Assembly (NCBI GenBank): GCA_010093705.1
Contig: MU006091.1
Coordinates: 124,001 to 188,000, forward strand
Length of the DNA: 64,000 nucleotides
Direction: 5' to 3'
From: Patellaria atrata CBS 101060
Lineage: Eukaryota; Ascomycota; Dothideomycetes; Patellariales; Patellariaceae
Positions 1-11,322 of this stretch are shown in pieces (positions within the stretch are counted from its first letter, which is position 1; each line of letters opens with the position of its first letter). Both the position numbers and the translations under genes were made by a program. The notes beneath the pieces are model-generated. The model was not told where the DNA came from and made no database searches. It saw only the letters and a program-made list of their open reading frames with translations.

Positions 1-3000
1 ATAAGGCTCAGAGAAATGACGAGGCCGATGAGCGCTAAGCTTGTCATATTGATTTAGGAGTCGATCATTTGGACTATCTTGTATGTATAGACTCCTTTGT
101 TTCCTTTCATAATAGCCAATTTTGCGGGTTTGGCGAAAAGCCGCAAAGGTGAAGAATCGATAACATTTATATTAAAATGAACCCATTCAATGGTCTTGAG
201 ACGCTCCAATTAGTTAGTCTTGAACATTGTCAGCGCGCGCGCGCACCCACCTGATACCGAGGTTTAAGGCGTGCAACAAGATACTGAACACCGACAAGGC
301 GGCAAAACATAAAAGACTTTTGTCGCTGAGTGTTGGCATTTGTCAAATTTCGGTAAGGTGCATACATGCAGGAGTGCCGAAGGTGTACGGTTGTGCAGGT
401 TCGCATATAGCCTACAGCCGGAAGATTATTTCGGATTGCAATACGTCGATTTTGGGGGTTATCGCCTTGAATTAAGAGCACGATAAGGGTTTGTGCTCTG
501 AGAAATACATCGACGCGGATTTGTGGAGCAAATAATGCCGTTCGTCCAAAGTGATTCGGGCCTCCGCGGCCATCATTGAAGAGAAAGGTGGCTTAGGAGA
601 GGTCGATAAAGTACCGACAGAGTTAGCAATATCGATATCAATAGGGTTCATATCGATCTTGTTTAAAGTACCTGTTCCAAAAATACGCAGCGATGCCGTG
701 GGCTTCCAAACCCCTGGTCGAAGAGCGTCCATCCTGACATCTTTTCGTTCCCAATTCTTCAGGTCTAGTAGGGTGCGGGTGGCGGAAGAGACCGAGCTCG
801 ATTGCGATCAGCAGAGGTGCATCATGTTCACAGGCTGAGGTGTAAGCGCGGTAGAGGAATACGAGTTTTGGACACCCCTTCAGACTGAAAGAGGAGAGGA
901 GCTCGGAATAGGGGGGTTCGATGGTGGTGGGATCACTGGAAAGCAAACCGAAGCTCAGGTTATAGTATATCGTCCTTCCCTTAAATTCACGAGGTACAAG
1001 TTATTTGAGAGTTGTTCGTTGAGGAAGAGTAATCTCATGTCATCTGGCGAAACCCCATCCACCCCCCTCCCCCTCCCCCCCTCCCCCCCCGGGGGGCCTG
1101 GTTTTCAAGGTATGTTAAGGTACTATCTGGATTGATGAGTCAACAGGATCAACACAATAAAGCTACCTCGTACTGAACTGTATTACACTGTATCTCATGC
1201 TTCAGGGTTCTATTGTAGATATTGTATGGGGGATGCTCAGGTGGAGGGGTATAAAGGACCTGAAGTTGGAATCGTCCCAAAGGAGGGCGGGAAACACAAT
1301 AATGGAAGTAAGGGAGGGGTAATCACAGTAAAGGTGTTGAGGTATCGCGGGGTTATCGGGATAGGCTTTTCCCCAATAGGAAGGAATCCATGCTTCGATC
1401 CGAAAGGCAACCTAACTTCAACCACAAGCCAACACACTGCATACAAACTCACAGTAGCTCTATCGTAATCTCTCTACCTCACTACCTCCATCAGAGCACC
1501 AGCCTCCGGTTCAAGCATTCTTTCCGAGCCTACATGAATGATCCTTTCGCGGAGATGATGAGGATCGCGGACCGCTCGCTTTTCGAGACGTGGACTTCTT
1601 CTACGGGATAAGAGTTAGGTCTCTCGTGCTATTCTTCGCCCGCTCAGCAGTCACCACTCGCACGACAGCAACGTCTCATCTCTCATTCAGCTTATGCGCG
1701 ATATTCTTTGCAGGAACGGTCATGCGTATGCTCCGATATTAAATTTCTCCAGCTACCAGGCAATAATAAGCCCAAATCTTCTCGTATCTGCAGTGTTCGC
1801 GTGAACTTCGCCCAACAAGCATTTTCTCTGACATCCTCACGCCGTCCCAAAGAAGCGCCAGGAAAGACAAGACTCTCTTACCCTTCTGCCACAATATATA
1901 CCGCTCGCTTCGATGTTAGTTCGCTAACTGAAGGAGCATTTCGATAGCGTGAAAACAGACTGCCGGTGTTGCTTTCATTTATCCATATTAATCTTCGTCA
2001 GTTGTAACTCTTTCCACATGCGAAAGATCGGCGTGGCTGTCGCTAAACCATAAGTCGTCTTACCAGTAGCCAGTTTCGTGGCCAGGCCAAGCATTTCTTC
2101 CCAAGCTTTATGGCGTCTCGTGGACGGGAGCAAACAAAAGGTCGACGATGAGCCGATATCCTATTGTTCTTAGGGCTTTTCGGAGCGGATCGTCTTTGGC
2201 ACTCATGCGTGAACAACGGAATCTGAACATCATCGCTTTTCTAGGAGGAACCTAAGTGCTGACCGCCTGTAGTATTACATTTGTGGGACGTTCAGAGCAT
2301 GCGGTCAACGTGTAGCCCCATCTTGCTTATTCGTCAAAGAAAATCTCCTATCCAATCAGGACCAAGACGATTCACCCCGCGTCAGGGTCAAATCTGACAG
2401 CTTGGAGATCCGGCGGCACGCAGTTTCCCTGCCTCAGCCTCGGACTCATGGCGTCTATCGACCTCCGATATTTTTAGGGAACCAGTGTCGAAACCCATGC
2501 AAGCAGTATCCCTTGCAATCTGACTAGACATGGGATCTCGTGGACAAAGTTGTACGCGGCTCTGGATCTGTTAGACGGCAAACTATGCCGAGAGCTGCAA
2601 GGTAGAGCACGAGGGAGCTGTCGTATTCTCAGAGTGACAGTCATGTAGGTTTGCAGATTTCTCTCCACCTTCTAGTTCAATCGCTTGAGGTAACTCTTAA
2701 AGGATATGACAGCCGTCTTCTCGTTCTTCTACCCAATCAGCAATTACTCTAATCCACAGCAACACTTATTCTGATCGCTGTTCAAGTTGGCTAAATGTCA
2801 TGCCACCCTCTAGTACAACATTTCATGAAAGAGACGATAGATACTTGTCTGTCCCCTTTTTCCTGCATTTCATTTGAGTATTTACTATTTATATAGCCTC
2901 GAGAATGATGAACAAGGTGATATCTGGCCATCCATCTTCTTAGTCTCTCGTTAGAGTTCAATATCCCAAATATTGTCTTAATATACGCTACTCACTGTAG

Positions 3001-3121
3001 CTGCCTCTCTTTTACCTGATTTGATTGGGTATACTCTATCCCGAAAGAGTACCCTTCAGCTCATAAAAACGAAATATCTTTCCCCTTATCTCAATCATTA
3101 CTTCACTACTCTCGCTCAACA
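1..3121. other. gene-poor stretch, no supportable gene
   Basis: I find no reading frame with a recognisable domain or convincing gene structure on either strand. It holds a short GC alternating run near 231-244 and a C/G tract near 1062-1096. A minus-strand segment around 640-950 faintly resembles the N-terminal part of a fungal O-methyltransferase (an IAIELGLF-like stretch followed by EEL), but the reading frame is lost and I do not call it. The last 60 bp or so before 3122 is CT-rich and probably serves as the leader of the next gene. Confidence 0.5.
1062..1096. repeat. C-run / G-run low-complexity tract
   Basis: Runs of five to eight C interrupted by single T end in C8 followed directly by G6 (C at 1083-1090, G at 1091-1096). 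Such a switch can form a hairpin or G-quadruplex/i-motif, and is also a common place for assembly errors. Confidence 0.8.
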
Positions 3122-5641
3122 ATGTCTTATCTCATTCGAGTTCTTGCTATTTGCTTGGCAGTACGTCTAAGCTCGGTTGATGCTTGGGAGCACGGTGCCG
3201 GCCCGGCACCGAATAACGGTGCAGCACGCCAATTTATCGTTTTCGATCCAACAGTGGCTGGTAACCCTGCTGTGGCTCAGGCTGTACCCCTTGATCGTAC
3301 AGGATGGACTGCTACTGCTGATAGCTCGCAATCTGGCAACGCCGCGAGCAGCGTACTCGATGGTGATACAGGTACTATCTGGCACACGGCTTATGATCCA
3401 ACCGTGGCACAACTTCCACACAACATTGTTATCGACATGAAAGCCGCAAAATGGATCAACGGCGTTACAATCATGCCTCGCCAGGATGGCAACAACGGGA
3501 ATATCGGACAACATACCATTGAAGTCAGTCAGGACGGCACGAACTGGGGATCCCCTGTGGCTACGGGTACTTATCTAAATGACAAGAGTTTGAAAACTAC
3601 CATCTTCGGAAACAGACTAGCGCGGTATGTACGTATTACTGCTAGGACCGAAGCTCAGAGTGATGCGAACCAATGGACAAGTGCAGCCGAAATCAACATC
3701 CTCGCCGGTCCTGATCCGATCCTTCCACGTGACGGATGGACAGCTACAGTCGATAGCGCTCAGGACACCGCACATAATGCTGCCGCGGCTCTTGATGGTG
3801 ATTCATTCACTATCTGGCATTCGAAGTATACCCCTTCTATCGACCCCTTACCACACACTTTCACGATCGATCTTAAATCAGCGAAGAGTGTATCCGGTCT
3901 AAGTTATCTACCGCGCCCACCTCTCAGTGGAAACGAATCCGGTGTGAATGGCCGTATTGGAAAGTACCAAGTATCAAGCAGTACCGACGGCTCGACTTTC
4001 ACTCAAGTGGCCAGTGGAACTTGGCCGGACAATGAGCTGGCCAAGACAGTGACTTTCTCCCCAAAGTCAGCCCGTTACTGGCGTCTGACGGCTCTTAGTG
4101 AGGCCGGCAACCGTGGAGGCTTCACCAGTGCGGCTGAGATCAACTTGCACGATGGTAGCCGGTCAGCTTATACCCCTCCTCCTCCCGCGGAAGCTGGGCA
4201 ATGGAGCGGTACGATTGATTTCCCTATTGTCCCTGCTGCAGCTGCTGTCGTTCCACGCACAGGAAAAGTACTTGCCTGGTCTGCTTGGGCAGCTACACAG
4301 TTTGGTGGCAGCCCGGGTGGATATACCCTTACAGCAACTTACGATCCGGCCACCGGTGTAGTTTCCCAGCGAAGAGTAAGCAACACGGCCCACGATATGT
4401 TTTGTCCCGGAATCTCGATGGACTTCAATGGGCGACCGGTTGTCACTGGTGGCAACGACGCGGCAAAGACTTCAATCTACGACCCCATTGCAGATACATG
4501 GACTTCAGGTTCGAATATGAAGATTAGCCGGGGATATCAGTCGTCGACGACTCTCTCTGATGGTCGTATCTTCACCATCGGTGGCAGTTGGTCTGGAGGA
4601 AACGGTGGGAAGAACGGCGAAGTGTACAATCCTTCGAGCAATACTTGGACCCTACTTCGTAGTGCGACTGTTGCGAATATGCTCACAAAGGACAGAGGAG
4701 GTGTTTATCGCGCGGATAACCATGCCTGGCTCTTCGGTTGGAAGAATGGTTTCGTATTCCAAGCCGGACCAAGCATCAACATGAATTGGTATGGAACTTC
4801 CGGCTCCGGCAGTGTAAAATTGAGTGGTCCTCGTGCTTCTGACGTTGACGCTATGAACGGCAATGCTGTCATGTACGATGCTGTTGCCGGTAAAATTCTC
4901 ACAATGGGCGGCGGCCAACACTACCAAGCCGCTCCCGGCATACCAAACACTCACGTCATCACCATCAACAATCCCAACGCATCAGCGACAGTGACCAAAG
5001 TGGCGAACATGGCCTACGCCCGCGCTTTCGGAAACGCCGTCGTCCTACCCGACGGCAAAGTCTTCGTCTCCGGCGGTCAAGGTTGGGCCGAACCCTTCAC
5101 CGACAACACCGCCGTCTACTACCCAGAGCTCTGGGACCCGGCAACCCAAACCTGGACAGTCATGGCGCCTAATGCAGTCCCCAGGACGTACCACTCGATC
5201 GGCCTCCTCCTCAACGACGCCACTGTCCTAATCGGCGGCGGCGGCCTCTGCGGAAACTGCCCCACGAACCACTTTGACGCCGAGATCTGGTCGCCACCCT
5301 ACCTCTTCAACGCGGACGGCTCCCGCGCCACACGGCCGCGCATCACTGCCGTCACGCCGACTACGAGCGGGAACGCCGAGGTCGCAGTCGGTGGTACGCT
5401 TACCGTTAGGACGGATTCGGCGGTTAGTAAGTTCAGCCTTGTCCGGATGGGTAGCGCGACGCATACGGTCAATACAGATCATAGACGCGTGCCGTTGACT
5501 GGCACGAGGACGACGACGAATCAGTACTCTGTTAAGTTGCCGACGGATGCGGGGGTCTTGTTGCCCGGGTATTGGATGCTATTTGTCATGAACGATCGGG
5601 GGACGCCGAGTTTGGGGTTTACGGTTAAGGTTAAGTTGTGA
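3122..5641 (+). CDS. secreted galactose oxidase (copper radical oxidase) with two discoidin domains
   Basis: Single-exon gene of 839 aa. Galactose oxidase oxidises primary alcohols such as C6 of galactose to aldehydes with release of H2O2, outside the cell. A signal peptide covers about residues 1-21. Two tandem F5/8C (discoidin, CBM32-like) domains follow at about 57-196 and 200-345, then the seven-bladed kelch domain and the C-terminal DUF1929 domain. By comparison with Fusarium galactose oxidase the active site is complete: Cys428 and Tyr472 (thioether cofactor pair), Trp490 (stacking), Tyr690, His691 and His781 (copper ligands). Substrate-contact residues also match: Arg530, Gln602 and Phe659. 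The well-studied enzyme has one N-terminal discoidin domain and about 680 residues, so this one carries an extra copy. The start is the first ATG and follows a CT-rich leader. The next gene downstream is convergent. Confidence 0.95.
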   Translation: MSYLIRVLAICLAVRLSSVDAWEHGAGPAPNNGAARQFIVFDPTVAGNPAVAQAVPLDRTGWTATADSSQSGNAASSVLDGDTGTIWHTAYDPTVAQLPHNIVIDMKAAKWINGVTIMPRQDGNNGNIGQHTIEVSQDGTNWGSPVATGTYLNDKSLKTTIFGNRLARYVRITARTEAQSDANQWTSAAEINILAGPDPILPRDGWTATVDSAQDTAHNAAAALDGDSFTIWHSKYTPSIDPLPHTFTIDLKSAKSVSGLSYLPRPPLSGNESGVNGRIGKYQVSSSTDGSTFTQVASGTWPDNELAKTVTFSPKSARYWRLTALSEAGNRGGFTSAAEINLHDGSRSAYTPPPPAEAGQWSGTIDFPIVPAAAAVVPRTGKVLAWSAWAATQFGGSPGGYTLTATYDPATGVVSQRRVSNTAHDMFCPGISMDFNGRPVVTGGNDAAKTSIYDPIADTWTSGSNMKISRGYQSSTTLSDGRIFTIGGSWSGGNGGKNGEVYNPSSNTWTLLRSATVANMLTKDRGGVYRADNHAWLFGWKNGFVFQAGPSINMNWYGTSGSGSVKLSGPRASDVDAMNGNAVMYDAVAGKILTMGGGQHYQAAPGIPNTHVITINNPNASATVTKVANMAYARAFGNAVVLPDGKVFVSGGQGWAEPFTDNTAVYYPELWDPATQTWTVMAPNAVPRTYHSIGLLLNDATVLIGGGGLCGNCPTNHFDAEIWSPPYLFNADGSRATRPRITAVTPTTSGNAEVAVGGTLTVRTDSAVSKFSLVRMGSATHTVNTDHRRVPLTGTRTTTNQYSVKLPTDAGVLLPGYWMLFVMNDRGTPSLGFTVKVKL

Positions 5642-6520
5642 GGAGGGGTTTAGGGGGGAGAAAAGAAAGGGAGGGAAAGGGAAGGGATTGGGAGGCGTCA
5701 TGGAGAAGTATGAGGTGATGAATTGGAATGGTTATTTTGCATCTGGGTTTTATGGATGGGGTATTGACTTGGCTTTGGTTCCTTGTTTTACTGACTAACT
5801 CAACATCTTTTGTGCTCTTTTGTTTTTTTTTTTCTTGTACTGTATTATATAATACCATCCCATTTCCTTGTCAGATGATTGCTGTACTTATTTGTGGACT
5901 TCGCCTCGTCTGACGCTCCTCATTCGTGCACGCGATGAGCTTTGAGTCTCTCGTCTGATACTGACTGGGTGGCGACAGCGTAGGGAGGATCTGTGATTTG
6001 GATCTGCGTCTGCAGTTGCTGTTGATCTCTCATTGCCCATATATTTACTCTTATACAGTACTATACGCTTACGTTCAGAGTCCACACCCGGTACGAAAAC
6101 TTCCGACTTGCGTCTTTGTCTAGTGTAAGTGCGCTGTACAGCAGGTCAGAAACGTGACTGACAGGCGTCGAGGGAAGGGGATGCTTGGTATTGTACGTGT
6201 GAGTGCAAAGTGTACGTACAAAGTTCTGGGGCTAGGCCTTCTGGCCGACCGTACGGGGATTTTGTCTGTACGGTACATATCATGGCGGGCCAAAGCTGAT
6301 CGATATGTATACCGCAACATTCACAAGCGAGGAAAGGTGGATGCGGGCAAGAAGGATGGAAAAGCTAGGAACATAGCACTACTATAAGGGAAGGAGTAGA
6401 TAGATTCATTTCCATCCTATCGCTATGTAAAATTTTACTTTTCTGCTTTTCGCTTTTAAAACATCCCTTCATCTACTCATGATCTACGTGATGCTTGATA
6501 AAAGCAGTATTTGGCCCGCT
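5642..6520. other. intergenic region between convergent genes
   Basis: Presumed 3' regions of the galactose oxidase and glutamyl-tRNA synthetase genes. T-rich stretches occur near 5815-5835. I see no further gene, tRNA or repeat. Confidence 0.6.
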
Positions 6521-8481
6521 CTATCTCGCCGCCTTTCCCGTGGGGATGAGGAACAACACCGCGGGCTGCCCATGCGCAAACGCCCTATCAACTCTAAAAT
6601 ACCCCTTTCGGTCGAACTGAATGACATCGTCCACCCTCAAGCTGGCGACATTGCAATCCGCGGTAGCCTTCGTCCTAACCTCCGTTTTGGGGTTGATGAA
6701 ATGCTCCCAATTGTCGTCCTCCTCGAGCTTATCCTTCGTGATGAGGTAGTCGAAATCGACGAGCTCGACGGGAACGAGTTCCTGCTCGGAGGAGAGCCAG
6801 GTGATCTTCTTCTTCGTCTTCTTGAAATCGCCCTGGAGGTGGAGTTCGAGTTCGACGCCCGTGACGGTTTTGAGGGAGAGCGGGTTGAGCGAGTGCGAGA
6901 CCTTGCGCACGATGGCGTTGCCCCAGTTCATGAGGGTGATTTCTTCGTCCTGGACGAAACTTCGGGCGTCGGCTTGCTCGATGATGATGTTGCCACTGAA
7001 GACGACCTTCTTAGTCCCGAGGTCCGTGTATTTGGCGTGTTTTGCCCTTTCTTCCGTGTAAGGCGCCGCTCGTGCGCCGACGACTGTGACTGGGACTTTG
7101 TGATCGTCCTCGATTGCGGTGTAACGGGCGGCGATGGGGTCGATGAACTTCTTGTTCGTCGCCCAGAACGAGGACCAGTCTAGGTTGACAATGTTCTTGC
7201 TGGGACCTTGCTTTAGGATGAACTCTTGGAGAGCTGGGATGGTCATTCCTCGGCGACGTATACCGCGGACTGTGGGCATACGAGGGTCGTCCCAGCCCCA
7301 AACCACACCAGTTTCGACGAATTTGGTAAGCTTGCGTTTCGATAAGAGTGTGCGAATGAAATTCATGCGCGAGAAATCCCAGTTGTATATGTTTCGCAAC
7401 TTTAAGACTTTTAACATCCATTGATACTGTGCGTCTCGGTCTTTATATTCGGTGGTACGGAGAGCATGAGTTACACCTTCGAGAGCATCGACTATCGGGC
7501 AACAGAAATCGTACGTCGGGTAAATCTTCCACTTATCTCCGGTCCGGTGATGGGGTTGAGGGGAGCAACGGTAGATAACAGGATCACGCATAGCTTTGTT
7601 TGGGTTGTCAACGGAGATCTTTGCGCGAATGAACCATTTAGTGCCTTCCGGTGTGCCAGCTTTCATCTCATCGAAGTGTGCAAGGTTCTCCTCGACACTA
7701 TTATCTCGACATTTGCTGGGGAGGCCGTCCATACGCTCCTTTCGCATGACTTCCTGAAGCGTATTATCCGCGTAAGCATTGCCTTCCTTGATCATTTGGA
7801 CGCAATAGTCATATAGTTCTTGGAAGTAATCGCTTGTATGGGTGGTTGTGTCCGGTTTGATCCCCATGAGGGCGAGATCTTCTATAATCGAGTCTTGAAA
7901 CTCTTGCTTTTCTTTAAGGGGGTTAGTATCGTCGAATCGTAGAATGAGAGTTCCTTTATATTTCTTGTGTGCAAAGAAGTCGTTGAGCAGCGCTGCTTTA
8001 GCATGTCCAATATGAAGATATCCCCTACCATAAGTTAGACATTTCAAACATTGGTAGACCTTTAAACTCACGAAGGCTCTGGAGGGAACCGAGTAACAAC
8101 GCCGTGCTCGACATCCTGCAGCCCAATCTCATAACTTGCACCATCATCCTTCGCCTCTTCTTGAGTGGTTTTGGCGGTCTTAGCTGGCCGTTGAGGTAGT
8201 TCGGTCTTCTGTGGATAGGCCTCCTCGATATATTTGAACCATCTGGATAGGTTTACCATCAGGTTCTGCTTGACGTATGCATGTGCGACCCTATTTTCCC
8301 TCAAAGTCTTCCATACTGTAGTATCCGCATCCGTCAGACCGTATCCGACAATGTATGACCGCAATGTAAGATGCGCATCTAGTTCGGCGAGCATAGGTTC
8401 AATTGCTTTGAGATTCAGTGCCGTCATTTTGGTAGCACGCTCTTGCCAATCCTTTATCCGCTCATCCTTTGAGGAAGCCAT
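6521..8481 (-). CDS. GUS1: glutamyl-tRNA synthetase, cytosolic
   Basis: Charges tRNA-Glu with glutamate in the cytosol (class I aminoacyl-tRNA synthetase of the eukaryotic GluRS/GlnRS type). Two exons, 8481-8072 and 8024-6521, are separated by a 47-bp intron with donor GTGAGT and acceptor GTAG. Splicing creates the Ser codon of the conserved PPEPSGYLHIGH stretch, which fixes the junction, and gives 637 aa. HIGH lies at residues 141-144 and the KMSKS-equivalent LSKRKL at about 364-369. Residues 1-90 are a shortened GST-like domain that aligns only with the second half of the yeast one, so about 70-80 N-terminal residues are absent relative to yeast Gus1. The divergent gene starts 294 bp upstream, leaving little room for a missed exon. 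The anticodon-binding beta-barrels occupy the C-terminal third. Confidence 0.95.
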
Positions 8482-8775
8482 GATTAGATGATTGATCCGT
8501 CCGGGTAGAGATTTTTGTTCCTTAGTTCAGTATCGCCGGGGAGTGAGATATCGAAAAGTGAGTTGTTTACAAATTTACGAAGAGTACTGAAGTGGGCTGG
8601 CGGGGAGTCAGACTGGTCGGTACTACACCCCTGCACGCTCCGACGCGCATTGATCCTCCATACTTTTGTGTGTGAGCAGTGCTCTCGTCAATACGGAGTC
8701 CTATTGGAATTTTTTCTGTATCTACGTAGAAGCTTCACATCTCCTTTTATTCAATCGATCTCTAATTCCATCACA
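8482..8775. promoter_or_regulatory. shared divergent promoter of GluRS and uL1m
   Basis: The 294 bp between the start codons of two divergently transcribed translation genes, one cytosolic and one mitochondrial, must contain both promoters. No clear TATA box is visible. The arrangement suggests co-expression but does not prove it. Confidence 0.6.
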
Positions 8776-9800
8776 ATGGCCTCCGCGACGGCTTGTGTCG
8801 CTAAACTAAATCGAAATGCTATCTCCTCAGCGTTGAGGCCGAACTCCCATCCCAAGGCCATACTCCTATCTTCACAGCACACAAGACAGGCGTCAAGCGA
8901 CCAAGCGTCAAAGTATAAACGAAAAAATCAAGCTTCGCAAAAGAAGAAAAAGTCAAGATCGACTTTCGTCACATATAATCTCAAAGATGCAGAACAATTC
9001 TCCCTCTGCGACGCGATGAGGTAGGACTCGCCCAAACCCACCGTTCTGCTTCCCCGGCCGTTTACAATACTGATGAATATCTACAGGTATATCCGCGCGT
9101 TTGAAGTAGGGTATCCACCCACATCCCCGAAGTACGAAATGCATATCAAATTGCGAACATTGAAAAACGGTCCAGCAGTTCGCAATCGACTACAGCTCCC
9201 TCACCCGGTGAAAACTGACCTACGTATATGCGTTATCTGCCCTCCAGATTCCTCCGCTGCCGATGATGCTAGCCAAGCTGGTGCATATCTCATTGGAGAG
9301 GAGGACGTTTTCGCTGCCGTTAAAGAAGGCAATATCGATTTCGATAGATGCATCTGCCATGTCGATAGTTTACAGAAGTTGAATAAGGCTGGATTAGGAA
9401 AAATTCTTGGGCCTAGGGGTTTGCTACCTAGCATGAAAACTGGCACGGTGGTTAAGAATGTAGCGCACACAGTAAGGAGCTTAGTTGGGGCAAGCGAATA
9501 CAGAGAAAGGATGGGAGTGATTAGGATGGCTGTTGGGCAGTTGGGATTTTCATCAGAGGAGATGCAGAAAAATATTCGAGCGTTTGTGGAAGAGGTGAAA
9601 AAAGATATTAACCTCTTGAGTGATAAGATTACAAAGGACATTCACGAGGTGGTGAGTCGGCATATATTCAATTACCCTATGGATTTGCTTGATATGCTAA
9701 TTGTCCGCAGGTTCTGAGCTCAACACACTCACCCGGGTTCAGTCTCAGCGGCGAATTTAAGGCTCCGGAGTCTGTACTGACAAAGAACTTCGCGTCTTAG
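8776..9800 (+). CDS. MRPL1: mitochondrial large-subunit ribosomal protein uL1m (MRPL1)
   Basis: Ribosomal protein L1 family, part of the L1 stalk of the mitoribosome. Three exons (8776-9020, 9087-9651, 9711-9800) encode 299 aa. Both introns are short (66 and 59 bp) with donors GTAGGA and GTGAGT and acceptors CAG; the second has a TGCTAAT branch site. The first 80 residues are basic and rich in Ser, Arg and Lys with few acidic residues, as expected for a mitochondrial presequence. The conserved L1 segment LGPRGLLPSMKTGTV, which helps bind rRNA, sits near the middle. The ATG at 8776 is the first in frame after a CT-rich leader. The gene is divergent from the glutamyl-tRNA synthetase gene and convergent with COG2. 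Confidence 0.93.
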
Positions 9801-9946
9801 TTTTGGCAGATGCTATTGCTAGGTATTGTAAATTAAAATGTATCATTGCCTTTGATATCCTTAGAAACCTCATTCTGCTGCGTTTCATCTAGGATACGTC
9901 GTGCTAGACTGGGTGCTGTATGGATGATTCTGCCTTGCTATATCCC

Positions 9947-10897
9947 TCAATCTCCTCTTGAGTCTTGTATAACTTTGAGTGCTTCCCTTTCTTCTCCCAT
10001 ATCGCCGTAAAGCCCTAATATCGTAATACAGCGACCTTTTCCCTTCTCCCCCTGCTGCTTAGCTTGTTTCAACGCTGTCGCGAGGTCTAAGAGAATAGTG
10101 TTTCTGATCCTAGTAACCCGGTGTTGTTGCGCTACGATGAATGGATGTTCCTGGCCAGTCTGTAATATTTGGTGCAAAATATACGTGTAGTCTTGCACAT
10201 GCTTTCGAAGTTTATGGGTGGGAACATATGTAGATTCTAGCTCATCCTCATTCTCATATTCATCGTCCTCATCGTCCTCATCCTCGTCTTCATCCTCTGT
10301 GCTCTCGGGTATAACGTTTGCGTCACTGTCTGATGGCTCCACATGCTTATTACCTACCGACTCCAGCATCAGCCTGCCCTCTAACTCCCCTATTCGAGCT
10401 TCAGTCTTCAGTAATTCCCACGCCATAATTCTACGCTTCCTAATCTCTTCCCTGCGCCGGAATAGCTCATCGGCCTCTACTTTCCTCTGCACTACCACTC
10501 TCCTCACATCCTCAACAGACTTGCCGAAACCCATCAACCCTACCCGGACACCCTCCACCTTCTCCTCGCCGCCCTTCAAGCTTCCCCCTAGACCCAAGAA
10601 GTCCTGGTAATTTGAGTTCACCAGGTCTAGGAGTTCGCGGTTGAGCAGCTGGGTGCGGGAGCGTAGCTCGGCCCGCAGATCCTCGAGTGTTTGGTGGCGG
10701 TTTCGTAGGCTGGAAAGATAGATCGAGGGGGAGAAATCCGGCGCGACAAAGGCGGAGCGCGGAAGAGGAGTTGGGAAGGGAAGGGTGCATTCGTCATCCT
10801 CGGATGAGGAGTGGGAGGAGGTCGAGGTGGAGGAGGAGGAGCGGCGGGCAGTACTGTGCGAGGTCGCCTCCAAACCTATGGAGAACTTTGCGGACAT
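9947..10897 (-). CDS. COG2: conserved oligomeric Golgi complex subunit 2 (COG2 family)
   Basis: COG is the tethering complex for retrograde vesicles within the Golgi. The single-exon product of 316 aa has the COG2 N-terminal signature: a Ser-rich leader, then SAFVAPDFSPSIYLSSLRNR, then a coiled coil with the LxLRxxLxxLNxELLxLVNxxYxDFLxLG-like pattern at about 70-105. An acidic low-complexity run lies at about 195-222 and precedes a helical C-terminal part. This length fits short filamentous-fungal COG2 proteins better than the roughly 740-aa animal ones. The hAT transposon is inserted 148 bp upstream of the start codon, so part of the native promoter may have been displaced. Confidence 0.88.
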   Translation of the reverse strand: MSAKFSIGLEATSHSTARRSSSSTSTSSHSSSEDDECTLPFPTPLPRSAFVAPDFSPSIYLSSLRNRHQTLEDLRAELRSRTQLLNRELLDLVNSNYQDFLGLGGSLKGGEEKVEGVRVGLMGFGKSVEDVRRVVVQRKVEADELFRRREEIRKRRIMAWELLKTEARIGELEGRLMLESVGNKHVEPSDSDANVIPESTEDEDEDEDDEDDEYENEDELESTYVPTHKLRKHVQDYTYILHQILQTGQEHPFIVAQQHRVTRIRNTILLDLATALKQAKQQGEKGKGRCITILGLYGDMGEEREALKVIQDSRGD

Positions 10898-11045
10898 TTA
10901 TTGATTGGAAGATTCTGGTGTGCTTAGTACGCTTCAAGTTTGCATCCGTAGGACTTGGGCATGGAAACTCCTGAGGACGATTGTAATGCTGGAATTTCCT
11001 ATTTCATGGTGATACCTCCATACATCCACGACATCCAAATGGGTG

Positions 11046-11053
11046 AGGTGCGG
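11046..11053. repeat. left target-site duplication of hAT element
   Basis: AGGTGCGG lies directly outside the left terminal inverted repeat and is repeated exactly outside the right one. An 8-bp duplication is diagnostic of the hAT superfamily. Confidence 0.97.
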
Positions 11054-11069
11054 CAGTGTGGCCAACGAT
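11054..11069 (+). repeat. left terminal inverted repeat of hAT element
   Basis: CAGTGTGGCCAACGAT matches the reverse complement of the right end at 15 of 16 positions. The CAGTG start fits the CA(G/T)-type termini usual in hAT elements. Confidence 0.95.
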
Positions 11070-11322
11070 CCGTATCGATAAGGTATTAGTATTCTCGGTA
11101 TTTCATCGGTATTGTATCGAATATCATAATACCTTAACAATACCCTTGGCATTTTAAGATTTGTTTATATTCTTTAGAATTCAACTAAAATATTATCGTT
11201 TTCTTAGAAATTTAATTAAAATAAAGATACTCTTCGTACGAAGGGATTGTATAGCTATGAACAACATCTATAGCTGTTCTAAGATAGAAGGCACGAGGGC
11301 GTGCCTACGTGCCTGCCTGTCC

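Noticed and set aside
472-946. Minus-strand segment resembling an O-methyltransferase N-terminus
   Set aside because: Only about 25 residues look similar, the frame changes at once and no SAM-binding motif follows.
6479-7183. 234-codon open frame on the plus strand
   Set aside because: Antisense to the well-conserved glutamyl-tRNA synthetase exon; acidic composition is a reflection of the opposite strand.
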